DNA of 64,000 nucleotides from Clostridia bacterium (lineage in GTDB: Bacteria; Bacillota_A; Clostridia; Oscillospirales; CAG-272): contig JAFVXC010000042.1 in assembly GCA_017501345.1 (NCBI GenBank), positions 96,909 to 160,908 of the forward strand. The letters are read 5' to 3'. The notes under the pieces are model-generated. The model saw only the letters and a list, made by a program, of their open reading frames with translations. It was not told the origin of the DNA and did no database searches. Every line of letters begins with the position of its first letter. Within the stretch, counting starts at the first letter, position 1. Both the position numbers and the translations under genes were made by a program. Shown one piece after another: positions 25,215 to 34,385 of this stretch.

Positions 25215-25969
25215 TTACAAAGCGAATCATTCCTTGCCTTGACGTGAAGAACGGCAGAGTCGTGAAGGGTGTAAATTTCCTCGGGCTTGCCGATGTTTCA
25301 TCGCCTGTGAAGCTTGCGGAGTTTTACAGCGAATGCGGCGCAGATGAGCTTGTATTTTACGATATCACTGCCTCTGCAGAGGGGCGCGCACTCTTTACCG
25401 ACATCCTCTGCGAGGTCGCGAGCAAGATCTTCATTCCCCTGACGGTCGGCGGTGGCATCAATACGCTCGACGATTTCGACCGCGTCCTGAAGTGCGGTGC
25501 AGATAAGGTCAGCGTCAATTCGGGTGCGATCCGCAACCCCTCGCTGATCGGCGAGGCGGCGCGTCGCTACGGTGATCAGTGCGTGGTGCTGTCGGTCGAT
25601 GTGAAGCGCGTGGACGGCGTTTTCCGCGTATTCGCGAAGGGCGGCAGAGAGAATACGGGGCTTGACGCGCTCGAATGGATCAAAAACGGTGTTCGGGCAG
25701 GTGCCGGAGAGATCGTGCTGAACAGCATCGACACCGACGGCGTGAAGGAGGGCTTTGACCTTGAAATGCTCGAGGCGGTCTGTAATATTGTGGACGTACC
25801 CGTGATTGCATCGGGCGGCGCAGGGAAGAAGGAGGACTTTGAGGTTCTCTTCAAGACTCTCCCGAAGGTTGACGCGGGACTTGCCGCATCGATCTTCCAC
25901 TTCGGAGAGGTCGACATCGATGACCTGAAGCGCGAGCTTTCCGCGAAGGGAATCCCGATGCGGATCTGA
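25211..25969 (+). CDS. hisF: Imidazole glycerol phosphate synthase, cyclase subunit
   Basis: A 252-residue TIM barrel that uses ammonia from HisH to form IGP and AICAR. Key segments are IIPCLDVKNGRVVKGVNF (Asp11), LTVGGGINTLDDF, LNSIDTDGVKEG (second catalytic Asp) and VIASGGAGKKEDF. ATG 25211 overlaps the hisA stop; the ribosome binding site AGGAGGGA lies at the end of hisA. A gap of 36 bases precedes hisIE. Confidence 0.96.
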   Translation: MITKRIIPCLDVKNGRVVKGVNFLGLADVSSPVKLAEFYSECGADELVFYDITASAEGRALFTDILCEVASKIFIPLTVGGGINTLDDFDRVLKCGADKVSVNSGAIRNPSLIGEAARRYGDQCVVLSVDVKRVDGVFRVFAKGGRENTGLDALEWIKNGVRAGAGEIVLNSIDTDGVKEGFDLEMLEAVCNIVDVPVIASGGAGKKEDFEVLFKTLPKVDAGLAASIFHFGEVDIDDLKRELSAKGIPMRI

Positions 25970-26005
25970 GACGGTAATAATTATTAAGGGAAGGCATATG
26001 AAGAA

Positions 26006-26653
26006 ATGATTACGATTGACGAACTGAAATTCGGCAAGGACGGTCTGATCCCCGCAGTTGTGGTGGATGCCGAATCGAAAAAGGTACTGACCGTCGCGTA
26101 TATGAACCGCGAATCGCTGGAGATCAGCATCCGCGAGGAAATGACCTGCTTCTGGTCCAGGTCACGGCAGGAGCTTTGGCGCAAGGGCGAGACCTCGGGC
26201 AACCGTCAGCACATCGTGCGCATCGAGACCGACTGCGACAGAGACGCTCTGACCGTCGTCGTCTTTAAGGACGGCCCCGCCTGCCATACGGGCACCGATT
26301 CGTGCTTCAACGACTCGGTCTTTGAAAGCGATACCCTGCACGACTTCTCGCTTGACGCCCTGATGGAGGTCATCCGCGGCAGAAAGCTCGATCCGAAGGA
26401 GGGCTCGTACACGACCTACCTCTTTAATAAGGGAATCGACAAGATCCTGAAAAAGGTCGGCGAGGAGTGTACCGAGGTCATCATTGCGGGTAAGGCAGAC
26501 GACAAAAAGGAAACTGTCTATGAGATCGCAGACCTCGTCTACCATGTGATGGTACTGATGATCGAAATGGGCATCTCGATCGACGACGTGATGAAGGAGC
26601 TTGCCTCCCGCCACGTCATTGACCATAAGGTCAAGCAGGAAAAGATGACTTGA
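26006..26653 (+). CDS. hisIE: Bifunctional phosphoribosyl-AMP cyclohydrolase / phosphoribosyl-ATP pyrophosphatase
   Basis: A 215-residue fusion doing steps two and three of the pathway. Residues ~1-115 are HisI, with the metal ligands in CDRDALTV and PACHTGTDSCF. Residues ~120-215 are HisE, an all-alpha NTP pyrophosphohydrolase with KVGEECTEVIIAGKADD and EIADLVYH. ATG 26006 is preceded by AAGGGAAGG; an upstream ATG at 25998 reads only three codons. This is the last his gene. No histidinol-phosphatase gene is present in the operon. Confidence 0.95.
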   Translation: MITIDELKFGKDGLIPAVVVDAESKKVLTVAYMNRESLEISIREEMTCFWSRSRQELWRKGETSGNRQHIVRIETDCDRDALTVVVFKDGPACHTGTDSCFNDSVFESDTLHDFSLDALMEVIRGRKLDPKEGSYTTYLFNKGIDKILKKVGEECTEVIIAGKADDKKETVYEIADLVYHVMVLMIEMGISIDDVMKELASRHVIDHKVKQEKMT

Positions 26654-26659
26654 TGCATT

Positions 26660-26873
26660 GGGGGCGCTGCTCCCATACCCCCGTTCAGAAACTTCTTGAA
26701 AGAAGTTTCTGAAAACTTCAAGAACTTTCCCCAAGAAAAATTTAATTTTTGCCCGAAAGGTTTTTGAAAGTCAAGAAAACTTTTCTCTAAAAAATTTTGT
26801 TATAAAAGTTTTTGGGATCCTTAAGGACTTTTTTCAAAAAGTCCTTAAGCGGAGCCCGAGGCAGAGCCTCGGA
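26660..26873. repeat. Dispersed hairpin element, copy B (full, inverted relative to copy A)
   Basis: A TTCAGAAACTTCTT hairpin (26684-26713), long AT-rich centre, CTTAAGGACTTTTT hairpin (26820-26849) and CCGAGGC-aga-GCCTCGG hairpin (26856-26872). Its right end matches the left end of copy A in reverse complement. It is longer than other copies by extra AT-rich bases near 26775-26818. It lies between hisIE and serC. Confidence 0.8.
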
Positions 26874-26909
26874 ATGAAAGCAGACAATACAACAAAGGAG
26901 ATATATATT

Positions 26910-27998
26910 ATGAACAGAGTTTACAATTTTTCCGCAGGACCCTCGATGCTTCCGCTCGAGGTACTTGAAAAGGCAGCATCCGAGCTTGTCTGCTACGGCG
27001 ACTCGGGAATGTCGGTAATGGAGATGTCGCATCGCTCGCCCGATTACGAGGCGATCATTGGAGACGCGGAGAAGGTGCTTCGCGAATTGATGCAGATTCC
27101 CGACAACTACAAGGTGCTCTTCCTTCAGGGCGGTGCATCGACGCAGTTTGCGGCAGTTCCGATGAACCTGATCAAGCGTACGGGCAAGGCTGACTACGTT
27201 GTTTCGGGTCAGTTCTCGGGCAAGGCGCTGAAGGAAGCCGAAAAGCTCGGCTACGACGTCAAGTGCGTTGCATCGTCGAAGGAGGACAACTTCACCTACG
27301 TTCCGAAGGTAACGAAGGATATGGTCCGCTCCGACGCCGCATATCTGCACATCTGCTACAACAACACGATCTACGGAACGAAATATCCCGCAGTTCCCGA
27401 GGTCGACGTTCCGATCGTTGCCGATATGTCCTCGTGCATCCTGTCCGAGCCCGTCGACGTCTCGAAGTTCGGCGTGATCTACGCTGGCGCACAGAAGAAT
27501 ATGGCTCCCGCAGGCGTGACGGTCGTCATCGTTCGCGAGGACCTGCTCGACTACGCCGAGGAGAGAATGCCCACGATGCTCGAATGGAAGACGATGGCAG
27601 AGAACGATTCGATGTATAACACCCCGCCCTGCTATCCGATCTACGTCGCGAAGCTCGTTTACGAATGGCTTCTTTCGATTGGCGGACTTGACGAGATGAA
27701 GAAGCGCAACGAAAAGAAGGCGGCGCTTCTGTACGACTACCTCGATTCGCAGGACTACTACAAGGCACCCGTCGAGAAGGCAAGCCGCTCGATGATGAAC
27801 GTCACCTTCGTTACGGGAGATGCAGATCTCGATAAGAAGTTTGCCTCCGAGGCAGCTAAGGCAGGTCTGAAGAACCTGAAGGGTCACCGATCGGTCGGCG
27901 GTATGCGCGCATCGATCTACAATGCAATGCCCGAGGACGGCGTTGTCGCACTCGTTGCGTTTATGAAGAAATTCGCCGCAGAAAATCCCAAGGCGTAA
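26910..27998 (+). CDS. serC: Phosphoserine aminotransferase
   Basis: A 362-residue class V PLP aminotransferase converting 3-phosphohydroxypyruvate to phosphoserine. Family marks are VYNFSAGPSMLPLEVLEKA, MSVMEMSHRSPDYE, FLQGGASTQFAAVPMNL, CIPT-region IYGTKYPAVPEVD, and the Schiff-base lysine in YAGAQKNMAPAGVTVVI. ATG 26910 is preceded by AAAGGAG (26894-26900); the longer open frame starts inside the repeat element. It forms a pair with serA. The missing third step (SerB) is not in this window. Confidence 0.95.
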   Translation: MNRVYNFSAGPSMLPLEVLEKAASELVCYGDSGMSVMEMSHRSPDYEAIIGDAEKVLRELMQIPDNYKVLFLQGGASTQFAAVPMNLIKRTGKADYVVSGQFSGKALKEAEKLGYDVKCVASSKEDNFTYVPKVTKDMVRSDAAYLHICYNNTIYGTKYPAVPEVDVPIVADMSSCILSEPVDVSKFGVIYAGAQKNMAPAGVTVVIVREDLLDYAEERMPTMLEWKTMAENDSMYNTPPCYPIYVAKLVYEWLLSIGGLDEMKKRNEKKAALLYDYLDSQDYYKAPVEKASRSMMNVTFVTGDADLDKKFASEAAKAGLKNLKGHRSVGGMRASIYNAMPEDGVVALVAFMKKFAAENPKA

Positions 27999-28048
27999 GC
28001 GGTACGCCGTTTGTAAATTGAATTTACTATTTTAAGAGGTATAATCCT

Positions 28049-29209
28049 ATGAAAAACGTACTTTGTCTGAATAAGATCTCCCCCATCGGACTCAATAAGC
28101 TCGATTCTGCGGAGTACAACGTAGGCACCGACGTACAGAACGCCGATGCGATCCTCGTCCGTTCTGCCGCAATGCACGATATGGAATTCCCGAAGGAGCT
28201 TCTGTGCATCGCGCGCGCTGGCGCGGGTGTCAACAATATTCCGATTGACCGCTGCACGAAGGACGGCGTAGTGGTATTCAATACCCCCGGCGCGAATGCA
28301 AACGCCGTGAAGGAGCTTGCGATCTGTGCATTGATGCTTGCATCGCGTAAGATCGTTGACGGCTCGATCTGGGCGCAGGGACTCGCGGGCACTGAGGGTG
28401 TCGCGAAGGCGGTCGAAGCGGGCAAGTCGCAGTTCGGTGGCGTTGAGGTTATGGGCAAGAAGCTCGGTGTGATCGGCCTCGGCGCGATCGGCGGCCTTGT
28501 TGCAAACGCGGCAATCCATCTCGGAATGGACGTCATCGGCTGTGACCCGTATCTGAGTGTTGACGCGGCGTGGAACATCAACCACCGCGTACATAAGGCG
28601 GCAACCTTTGAGGAGGTTTTCCGTGAGGCAGATTATATCACGCTCCACGTTCCCGCTACCGAAACGACGAAGGGTATGATCAACAAGGAGAGCCTTGGTT
28701 TGATGAAGGACGGCGTTCGCGTGATCAATCTCGCGCGTGCCGATCTCGTAAATGCCGAGGATATGAAGGCGGCGCTTGCATCGGGTAAGGTAGCATCCTA
28801 CGTAACCGACTTCCCGACCGAGGACATTCTCGGTGTTCCCGGTGTCGTTGCGATCCCTCACCTCGGTGCTTCGTCCGAGGAGGCAGAGGATAACTGCGCT
28901 GTGATGGCGGCACAGGAGCTTGACGACTACGTCCGCTACGGTAACATCAAGAACAGCGTCAACTTCCCGAACGTTTCGATGCCGTTCAGCGGCGATCACC
29001 GCATCTGTGTGCTCCACGCAAACATTCCCGCTGTGATCTCTGCTCTCACGACGATCCTGTCGGGCTTTGGCGTGAACATCGAGAACATGACCTCGAAGTC
29101 GAAGGGCGACAACGCCTATACGGTCATTGACGTAACGGGTACGATCCGTCCCGAGGCAGTTGCACCGATCTCGGCGATCAAGGGCGTTTATAAGTGCCGC
29201 GTGATCTGA
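28049..29209 (+). CDS. serA: D-3-phosphoglycerate dehydrogenase with ACT domain
   Basis: A 386-residue enzyme starting serine synthesis. The NAD-binding motif is GVIGLGAIGGLVAN (~150). Catalytic residues are visible as Arg in NLARADLVN, Glu in FPTEDI and His in IPHLGASSEEAEDN. The last ~70 residues (ICVLHANIPAVISALTTIL) form an ACT domain, which in this family can bind serine for feedback inhibition. It lacks the extra regulatory domain of long SerA types. It follows serC by 50 bases, has an AAGAGG site, and ends at a strong terminator. Confidence 0.94.
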   Translation: MKNVLCLNKISPIGLNKLDSAEYNVGTDVQNADAILVRSAAMHDMEFPKELLCIARAGAGVNNIPIDRCTKDGVVVFNTPGANANAVKELAICALMLASRKIVDGSIWAQGLAGTEGVAKAVEAGKSQFGGVEVMGKKLGVIGLGAIGGLVANAAIHLGMDVIGCDPYLSVDAAWNINHRVHKAATFEEVFREADYITLHVPATETTKGMINKESLGLMKDGVRVINLARADLVNAEDMKAALASGKVASYVTDFPTEDILGVPGVVAIPHLGASSEEAEDNCAVMAAQELDDYVRYGNIKNSVNFPNVSMPFSGDHRICVLHANIPAVISALTTILSGFGVNIENMTSKSKGDNAYTVIDVTGTIRPEAVAPISAIKGVYKCRVI

Positions 29210-29236
29210 TTTCTGTCCGATACAAAATCAAAATGA

Positions 29237-29270
29237 GCCCCGAGGCTTTTGCCTCGGGGCTTGGTTTTTT
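29237..29270 (+). terminator. Rho-independent terminator after serA
   Basis: GCCCCGAGGC-tttt-GCCTCGGGGC (29237-29260), followed by TTGGTTTTTT. It also lies at the 3' end of the convergent permease gene, whose stop is at 29269. Confidence 0.9.
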
Positions 29271-31560
29271 ATTTATCTTCCATCCCGATCGACGTGAGAA
29301 GCTCCTTGTACTCCTCCTCGGTGAGGTGGAGGATGATCGTCGAATACGCCTGATCGATTGATATATCGTAGTTAAAAAACTCGGTGATCAGAGAGACGGG
29401 GATCGTGCCTGCCTTCGGCTCGGCGTTTTCTGCGAGACAGGTCGTGATCCTTTCGAGGAAGGCTGTGAAGTCCGCACCCTCCTTGGCGACGGCAAGCGTG
29501 TATTCGTTTTGCTCGTACGCCGCGATCCTGACGTAGCCCTCGTCAAAGCTGATGTGACCGCCTGTGAAGTCACGGTAGATCGCCGATGTGATTTCAAGCG
29601 GTGTGTGCGCGCCGTCCTCTGAGGAGAGCGATTCTATGCCGTAGGTCTCGTAGAGATATTCCGATCGGTAGTGGCAGGTCCGATTCTGCTCCGCAAGCTC
29701 GGTGAAGGCGTAGGAGATCAGCCCATTCATCGAGCCGGGAAGCACGTAATAGGACGAGTAGCTGTTGCCGTTTACGGTGCCGTTCACGGTAAGTTGTGCA
29801 TAAAAGGTCGAATGGTACTTTTCGTCGTACACGTAGTCGGGAAGGGGCTTTACCGTTTCGTCCTTCGGGATCATCGCGCGGTCACCGCGCTTGAAGTCGA
29901 GCTTTTCCTCCTTCGAGAGCTTGTCGTATCCGCTTTTCAAAACTGCGTAAAATTCCTCGAATCGCTCGGTCCCGCTCGACAAATAGAGCGAATCGTAAGA
30001 GGACACACCCTCGGGAAAGAACTGCATATTGCGGATCGATTCGATCGGAGGAAGCTCAAGGTAGCTCTCGACGTATTCCTCGCTCTCCGTGAGATAGCCT
30101 TCAAGCAGAGCCTCGTTTTCCTCGGTGAAGTACAATCCGCGCTTCACGGTCATACCGTTCGTTTTGCGGATCGTGACCGTGCGGTAGCTGAGTCTGCCGT
30201 TATCGCTATAGTTGTTATTATTCATATTGCGAGTGTAGTCAAGCGCGTAGGACACGAGATCGATCACGCGCTCGTCGCTTGATGGGATGCTTCCCGTTTT
30301 CAGACTCTCGTAGGTCGAGGAATAGACGGGCGTGATCGAGACCGACTCGATCTTCTCTTCGGGGATATCCGCGTGCACGGCGGCGCCGAAGACGGAGAAG
30401 GACAGTACGAATACGACTGCACCGCCCACGACTGCACCGAGCCACGGCGTTGCGCGGGGGAGATTCCGTAAGCGCTTCGTCGTGATGAGCTCGTACAGGA
30501 AATATACGAGGAGCGTGATGACGAAAAGAACGAGTGCAACGTCGAAGTCGATCTCGTCGATCATCACCATCGTTGTCAGGAGAAGCGCAAAGGGCAGGGT
30601 AAAGAGGCAGCGGAAGATCGACTGCAGACGTCTCGACGGGGCGCTCCGCTCTGCCATTTCCGAGCGGCGGAGCTTATAGAACAGCCCTGCTGCGGCAAAG
30701 AGTGCGAGCGTTACGACGATCGTATAGGGGACGAGGTGTGCGTAGGGTGGGATGCCCTCCGTATAAGAGGTATTTTGAATGAACATACGGAAGGGCAGAT
30801 ACCAGTACATCGACAGAAAGGGATAGAACGAGGCGCGAACGATCGTGAAATTGTCGACCGCGAAGGAGAAAAGCGCGAGTACGACACGGGTGATCAACGC
30901 AAAAAGCCCGAAGAGGAGAAGAGAGGTTGACGGTGTTCCCGTAAGTGAGAGGGAGAGCATCATAAAGGACGAAAGGAACGCCGCAGACAGGATCGAAACG
31001 CCAAGCACGGAGAGCAGCTCCCCGATTGCAAAGGTCGTGAAGGGGCAGGCGGCGTAGATCACGCCCGACAGAAGAGACGAAAGGACCGCGATCGCCGCGA
31101 CCGAGGCAAGCGCCGCCGCGGTAAAGCTCACGAACACACAGGTACGTGTGTAGGGGATCGCGTGGAAGAAGTCCGATTGCTTCCGCTTATGTAGGAAGGA
31201 GAAGAGCACGAAGAAGAAGAAGGGGGCTGTGAAGGGAAGCACGTAGAGCGGTAGACAGAGGAGATAGGGCTCTACCTTGTGCGGAACGATCTCTTTCTCG
31301 ACGTAGACCATTTGGATATCGATGACGTTTCCCGCGTCATCATAGACGGGCTCCTCGTTCCAGCAGTCCCGCTCGTATTGATTTGCGTAATTGATCCAGG
31401 AAATGACGGGAATGAGGATCGATGCCGTGAGCGCGAGGATCAGAGCGCCGATCGCGATGATCTTCAAACGCTTGACGCCCTCGAAAAAGAGGCGCACGTT
31501 GAAGAATCTTGAGCCGATGGCTGTCGGCCCTACGGATGTTTTCTTTTCGTTTTTTGTCAT
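29269..31560 (-). CDS. ABC transporter permease subunit of the YtrA-like operon
   Basis: A 763-residue polytopic membrane protein. One helix (~35-55) is followed by a short extracytoplasmic segment, then a cluster of helices (~105-300), two further helices (~325-350) and one near 390. The remaining ~370 residues are hydrophilic and probably extracytoplasmic. FLHKRKQSDFFHAIPYTR resembles the YtrC/ABC-2-like permeases found with YtrA regulators. It is the last gene of the GT2-gntR-ATPase-permease operon, 12 nt after the ATPase gene, with AAGGAGGTG before its ATG. It is likely the membrane partner of the ATPase. Substrate unknown; related systems respond to envelope-active antibiotics. Confidence 0.75.
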   Translation of the reverse strand: MTKNEKKTSVGPTAIGSRFFNVRLFFEGVKRLKIIAIGALILALTASILIPVISWINYANQYERDCWNEEPVYDDAGNVIDIQMVYVEKEIVPHKVEPYLLCLPLYVLPFTAPFFFFVLFSFLHKRKQSDFFHAIPYTRTCVFVSFTAAALASVAAIAVLSSLLSGVIYAACPFTTFAIGELLSVLGVSILSAAFLSSFMMLSLSLTGTPSTSLLLFGLFALITRVVLALFSFAVDNFTIVRASFYPFLSMYWYLPFRMFIQNTSYTEGIPPYAHLVPYTIVVTLALFAAAGLFYKLRRSEMAERSAPSRRLQSIFRCLFTLPFALLLTTMVMIDEIDFDVALVLFVITLLVYFLYELITTKRLRNLPRATPWLGAVVGGAVVFVLSFSVFGAAVHADIPEEKIESVSITPVYSSTYESLKTGSIPSSDERVIDLVSYALDYTRNMNNNNYSDNGRLSYRTVTIRKTNGMTVKRGLYFTEENEALLEGYLTESEEYVESYLELPPIESIRNMQFFPEGVSSYDSLYLSSGTERFEEFYAVLKSGYDKLSKEEKLDFKRGDRAMIPKDETVKPLPDYVYDEKYHSTFYAQLTVNGTVNGNSYSSYYVLPGSMNGLISYAFTELAEQNRTCHYRSEYLYETYGIESLSSEDGAHTPLEITSAIYRDFTGGHISFDEGYVRIAAYEQNEYTLAVAKEGADFTAFLERITTCLAENAEPKAGTIPVSLITEFFNYDISIDQAYSTIILHLTEEEYKELLTSIGMEDK

Positions 31561-31572
31561 ATCAGCACCTCC

Positions 31573-32490
31573 TTACATCAGTACGTCCTTAAAGGCGTAG
31601 CCGAGCGCTTCCATTTCGTAAATGAATACCTCCTCGAGGTTGAGCGGCAAAAGATCGAGGAGAAGCGGATCCATCGCACGGATCCTTGCCGCAGTCTCGT
31701 CTCTGTCGCCGCGAACGATGAGAGAGCAGACACTGCCCATCTGTTGGTAGGAGAGGATCTCGATGCCCGCGAACTTTTCCTTTGTGAAGGGCTCGCTGAA
31801 TGCGGTCTGCACCTTGAAGAGAGAGGTCTTCAGATTCTGAATGTCCGACTCAAAGACGATGCCGCCCTTATGCAGAAGCGCGAGCTGATCGCAGGTGTCC
31901 TCAAGCTCGCGGAGCGAGTGCGAGGTGATGATCGTCGTGGTCTCGCGCTCGAGAACGTCCGAATAGATCACCTGCTTCACAAGATTCCGCATTACGGGGT
32001 CGAGTCCGTCGAAGGTCTCGTCAAAGAAAAGGTACTGCGGCATCGTCGAGAGACCGAGGATCGTTGCCGCCTGACGGCGCATACCCTTCGAGAAGGCGTT
32101 CATATTTGCCCGTGTGTCAAGGTGAAAGGTCTCTGCAAGGTGATGGAAGCGCTCGTAGCTGAATTTCGGATAGATCGCCTTGTAAAAGCGCGCCATTTCC
32201 GTCATTGAGGACTGCGGCAGGAAATACAGATCGTCCGGAACGTAGAAGATCTTGCTTTTCGCCTCGGGATTTTCATATACGGGGAGTCCGTCGACCGTGA
32301 TCTCGCCGCTGTCGGGTCGATAAACACCCGAAATCAGGCGCAGAAAGGTCGATTTGCCCGCGCCGTTCGAGCCGACGAGACCGTAGATGCATCCGCTTGG
32401 GATCTCGCACGAAAGCCCATTCAGCGCGACGAAGGGCTTTTTCATATCCGCTGTACGGAAGGAAAGGGTTACGTTTTCGGCACAGATCAT
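31573..32490 (-). CDS. ABC transporter ATP-binding protein
   Basis: A 305-residue ATPase. Walker A is VGSNGAGKSTFLRL (~38-51). The signature is FSKGMRRQA, a variant of LSGGQ common in YtrB-like and ABC-2-type ATPases. Walker B is YLFFDETFDGLDP with the catalytic Glu, and the switch His is in ITSHSL. The last ~80 residues form an extra C-terminal domain. ATG 32490 overlaps the gntR stop, so the regulator and ATPase are coupled. Confidence 0.93.
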   Translation of the reverse strand: MICAENVTLSFRTADMKKPFVALNGLSCEIPSGCIYGLVGSNGAGKSTFLRLISGVYRPDSGEITVDGLPVYENPEAKSKIFYVPDDLYFLPQSSMTEMARFYKAIYPKFSYERFHHLAETFHLDTRANMNAFSKGMRRQAATILGLSTMPQYLFFDETFDGLDPVMRNLVKQVIYSDVLERETTTIITSHSLRELEDTCDQLALLHKGGIVFESDIQNLKTSLFKVQTAFSEPFTKEKFAGIEILSYQQMGSVCSLIVRGDRDETAARIRAMDPLLLDLLPLNLEEVFIYEMEALGYAFKDVLM

Positions 32491-32888
32491 TTACTTACCT
32501 CCTTATCGGGACGAGGGAGATCGTCCTTTGTATAGACCGACGCCACTGCGCCGAGAATTTCGTCCTGCTCGATTCCCGCAATGCGAAGCTCTGTGAGAAG
32601 CTCTGAAAGGCGGGGGAGCTTTTTTCTCGCCTCCTCGCAAAGCAGGGATCTTGCATCGTACGAAACGAAGCACCCGCTTCCGGGGGAGGGCGAAATAATA
32701 CCGCGCCTTGTGAGCTCGGCGTAGGATTTCTGAATGGTGTTTGGGTTGATCCCGAGCGTGACCGATTGCTCACGCACCGAGGGCAGGAGCGAGCCTGCGG
32801 GATAGATCCCGAGCAGGATATTCCGTTCGATGCCGTCGATGATCTGCTCGTAGATCGGCTTTTGGGACAATTTGTCGATCAGTAACAT
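32487..32888 (-). CDS. GntR-family regulator, YtrA subfamily
   Basis: A 133-residue regulator. It has an N-terminal winged HTH (PIYEQIIDGIERNIL, PSVREQSVTLGINPNTIQKS, GIISPSPGSGCFVS) and only a short helical C-terminal part, so it lacks the large ligand-binding domain of other GntR proteins. That is the YtrA form, usually linked to ABC transporters. An AGTGTA-N13-TACACT palindrome at the operon promoter agrees with the operator known for YtrA in Bacillus, so it most likely represses its own operon. It starts 13 nt after the glycosyltransferase stop. Confidence 0.9.
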   Translation of the reverse strand: MLLIDKLSQKPIYEQIIDGIERNILLGIYPAGSLLPSVREQSVTLGINPNTIQKSYAELTRRGIISPSPGSGCFVSYDARSLLCEEARKKLPRLSELLTELRIAGIEQDEILGAVASVYTKDDLPRPDKEVSK

Positions 32889-32901
32889 ATTCGCTCCTTT
32901 C

Positions 32902-34170
32902 TTAATGCTTTGTGGATCTTCCGCGCTTCAGGTCGTCGACCGATACCGATACCCGGTGCTCGATTGGCTTCCATTCGACCTTCGAAAAAAGGGCGGATGC
33001 CGAGATCGGGATATAGGTCGCGATGAAGAGGGGGGTGGTGAAGACCGAGAGGATCTTCTCTGCTGTGGTTGCGCGGATCCGCTTCCATTCGAGGATGACC
33101 GTGCAAAGGGAGACGAGGAAGAAGAGCGCGTAGGCGGTGAGGGCTGTAACGAGGAGCCCCGAGAGGATCGGAAGGACGGCGGAGGGCAGGACGATCGCCG
33201 CGACAACTGCGGCGATGAGGTTCACCGCGAGCGTAAAGAGTGAGATGAAAAAGGCGGGGGAGAGGCTCATAATGAGATCAAAGCAGGAGAAATTGCCGTG
33301 GATGACGGCCCGTAGCATTTTCCCGCCGTGCCGCGCGAGCACCTGCAGGTATCCCTTTGCCCATCTTTTGCGTTGCCGCCAGGATTGTGAAAATTTTACG
33401 GGCTGCTCGTCGTAAAAGATCGCGTCGTGGCAGTAGGCGATCCTTTCGCCCTTCAGCATACGCTCTGCCGTGAACTCGGTGTCCTCGGTCATTGAAAAAT
33501 GCTTCCAACCGCCCTGCTCCCTGATAATATCACCGCTGACGAGGAAGCCGGTTCCTGCGACCACGCAGGAGGTGCCGAGCAGGAAGCGCACGCTGTTAAG
33601 GTGACGTGCCTCTCGGAGAAACCAGAGTGAATATCCCGAGGAGATCCAGTTGTCGCCGTAGTTTTTCGAATTCCGGTAGCTCGTGATGACGCGATGTCCC
33701 GCGGCGAATGCCTTATTCATTTCAGAGACGTAATTCGGTTCAAGTAGGTTGTCGGCATCGATCACGAAATATCCGTCGTAGTAATGAAGCCCCTTTTCTG
33801 CCTTCAGACGATCGAATGCGAGCTTCAGGGCGTAGCCCTTGCCGACGTGCACGGTGTCGTTCCGCTCGTAGACGGTTGCGCCGTGTATTCGGGCGACCTC
33901 TGCCGTCTTGTCGGTGCAGTTGTCTGCGATCACAATGGTGTCGAGAAGCTCCGCGGGATAGTCCTGAGAGCGGATGCTGTCGAGTAGCTGACCGATAACG
34001 GACTCTTCGTTTCGCGCCGAGATGAGGATCGCGTAGCGGAAGCGCTTATCGGTTTCGGAAAAACGCTTCGGCTTCCTCACACAGGCGATGATCATATATA
34101 CGTATTGATACAGATAGCAGAGCGAAAACAGGAGCCCTATTACAAAATTAAATATATTAAGCCACTCCAT
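32902..34170 (-). CDS. Membrane-bound family 2 glycosyltransferase
   Basis: A 422-residue GT-A enzyme. It has one N-terminal helix (~5-28) and about four C-terminal helices (~290-390). The catalytic region has ISARNEESVIGQLL, the nucleotide-binding IADNCTD, DADN, TEDTEF and the processive-type QRKRW motif. It resembles hyaluronan/cellulose-synthase-like enzymes and poly-sugar synthases; the sugar cannot be told. It is the first gene of the YtrA-controlled operon, which links envelope glycan synthesis to that transporter. ATG 34170 was chosen for AAAGGAA upstream; the longer frame runs into the promoter. Confidence 0.88.
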   Translation of the reverse strand: MEWLNIFNFVIGLLFSLCYLYQYVYMIIACVRKPKRFSETDKRFRYAILISARNEESVIGQLLDSIRSQDYPAELLDTIVIADNCTDKTAEVARIHGATVYERNDTVHVGKGYALKLAFDRLKAEKGLHYYDGYFVIDADNLLEPNYVSEMNKAFAAGHRVITSYRNSKNYGDNWISSGYSLWFLREARHLNSVRFLLGTSCVVAGTGFLVSGDIIREQGGWKHFSMTEDTEFTAERMLKGERIAYCHDAIFYDEQPVKFSQSWRQRKRWAKGYLQVLARHGGKMLRAVIHGNFSCFDLIMSLSPAFFISLFTLAVNLIAAVVAAIVLPSAVLPILSGLLVTALTAYALFFLVSLCTVILEWKRIRATTAEKILSVFTTPLFIATYIPISASALFSKVEWKPIEHRVSVSVDDLKRGRSTKH

Positions 34171-34206
34171 AAGATTCCTTTCCGGAATGCTCCAAGATTG
34201 CATATA

Positions 34207-34263
34207 AGTGTACTATGTGTAGTAGTACACTTGCAGTATAACACAGAAAGGACTGTTTGTCAA
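34207..34263 (-). promoter_or_regulatory. Promoter and YtrA-type operator of the GT2-gntR-ABC operon
   Basis: On the minus strand, TTGACA (34258-34263), 17 bp, TATACT (34235-34240). Overlapping the transcript start is AGTGTACT (34207-34214), 9 bp, AGTACACT (34224-34231), a perfect 8-bp inverted repeat. Written as AGTGTA-N13-TACACT it equals the operator I recall for Bacillus subtilis YtrA. Confidence 0.85.
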
Positions 34264-34283
34264 TAGAAAAATGAAAATTCCCA

Positions 34284-34312
34284 AAAATTTCTAACGCCTT
34301 CCGAAATACAAT
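34284..34312 (+). promoter_or_regulatory. Possible sigma-E-like promoter of spoIIIAA
   Basis: AATACAAT (34305-34312) is close to the sigma-E -10 consensus CATACAnT. An AAAATTT block (34284-34290) 14 bp upstream could serve as -35. The spoIIIA operon is transcribed by sigma-E in the mother cell in model species. The match is imperfect. Confidence 0.4.
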
Positions 34313-34385
34313 TCTTTGAAGCAAAAAGCGGCGTTCTATTCGGACAGGCATATGCATAGACTTTCCTTGAAAGGGGGACGAGCCA

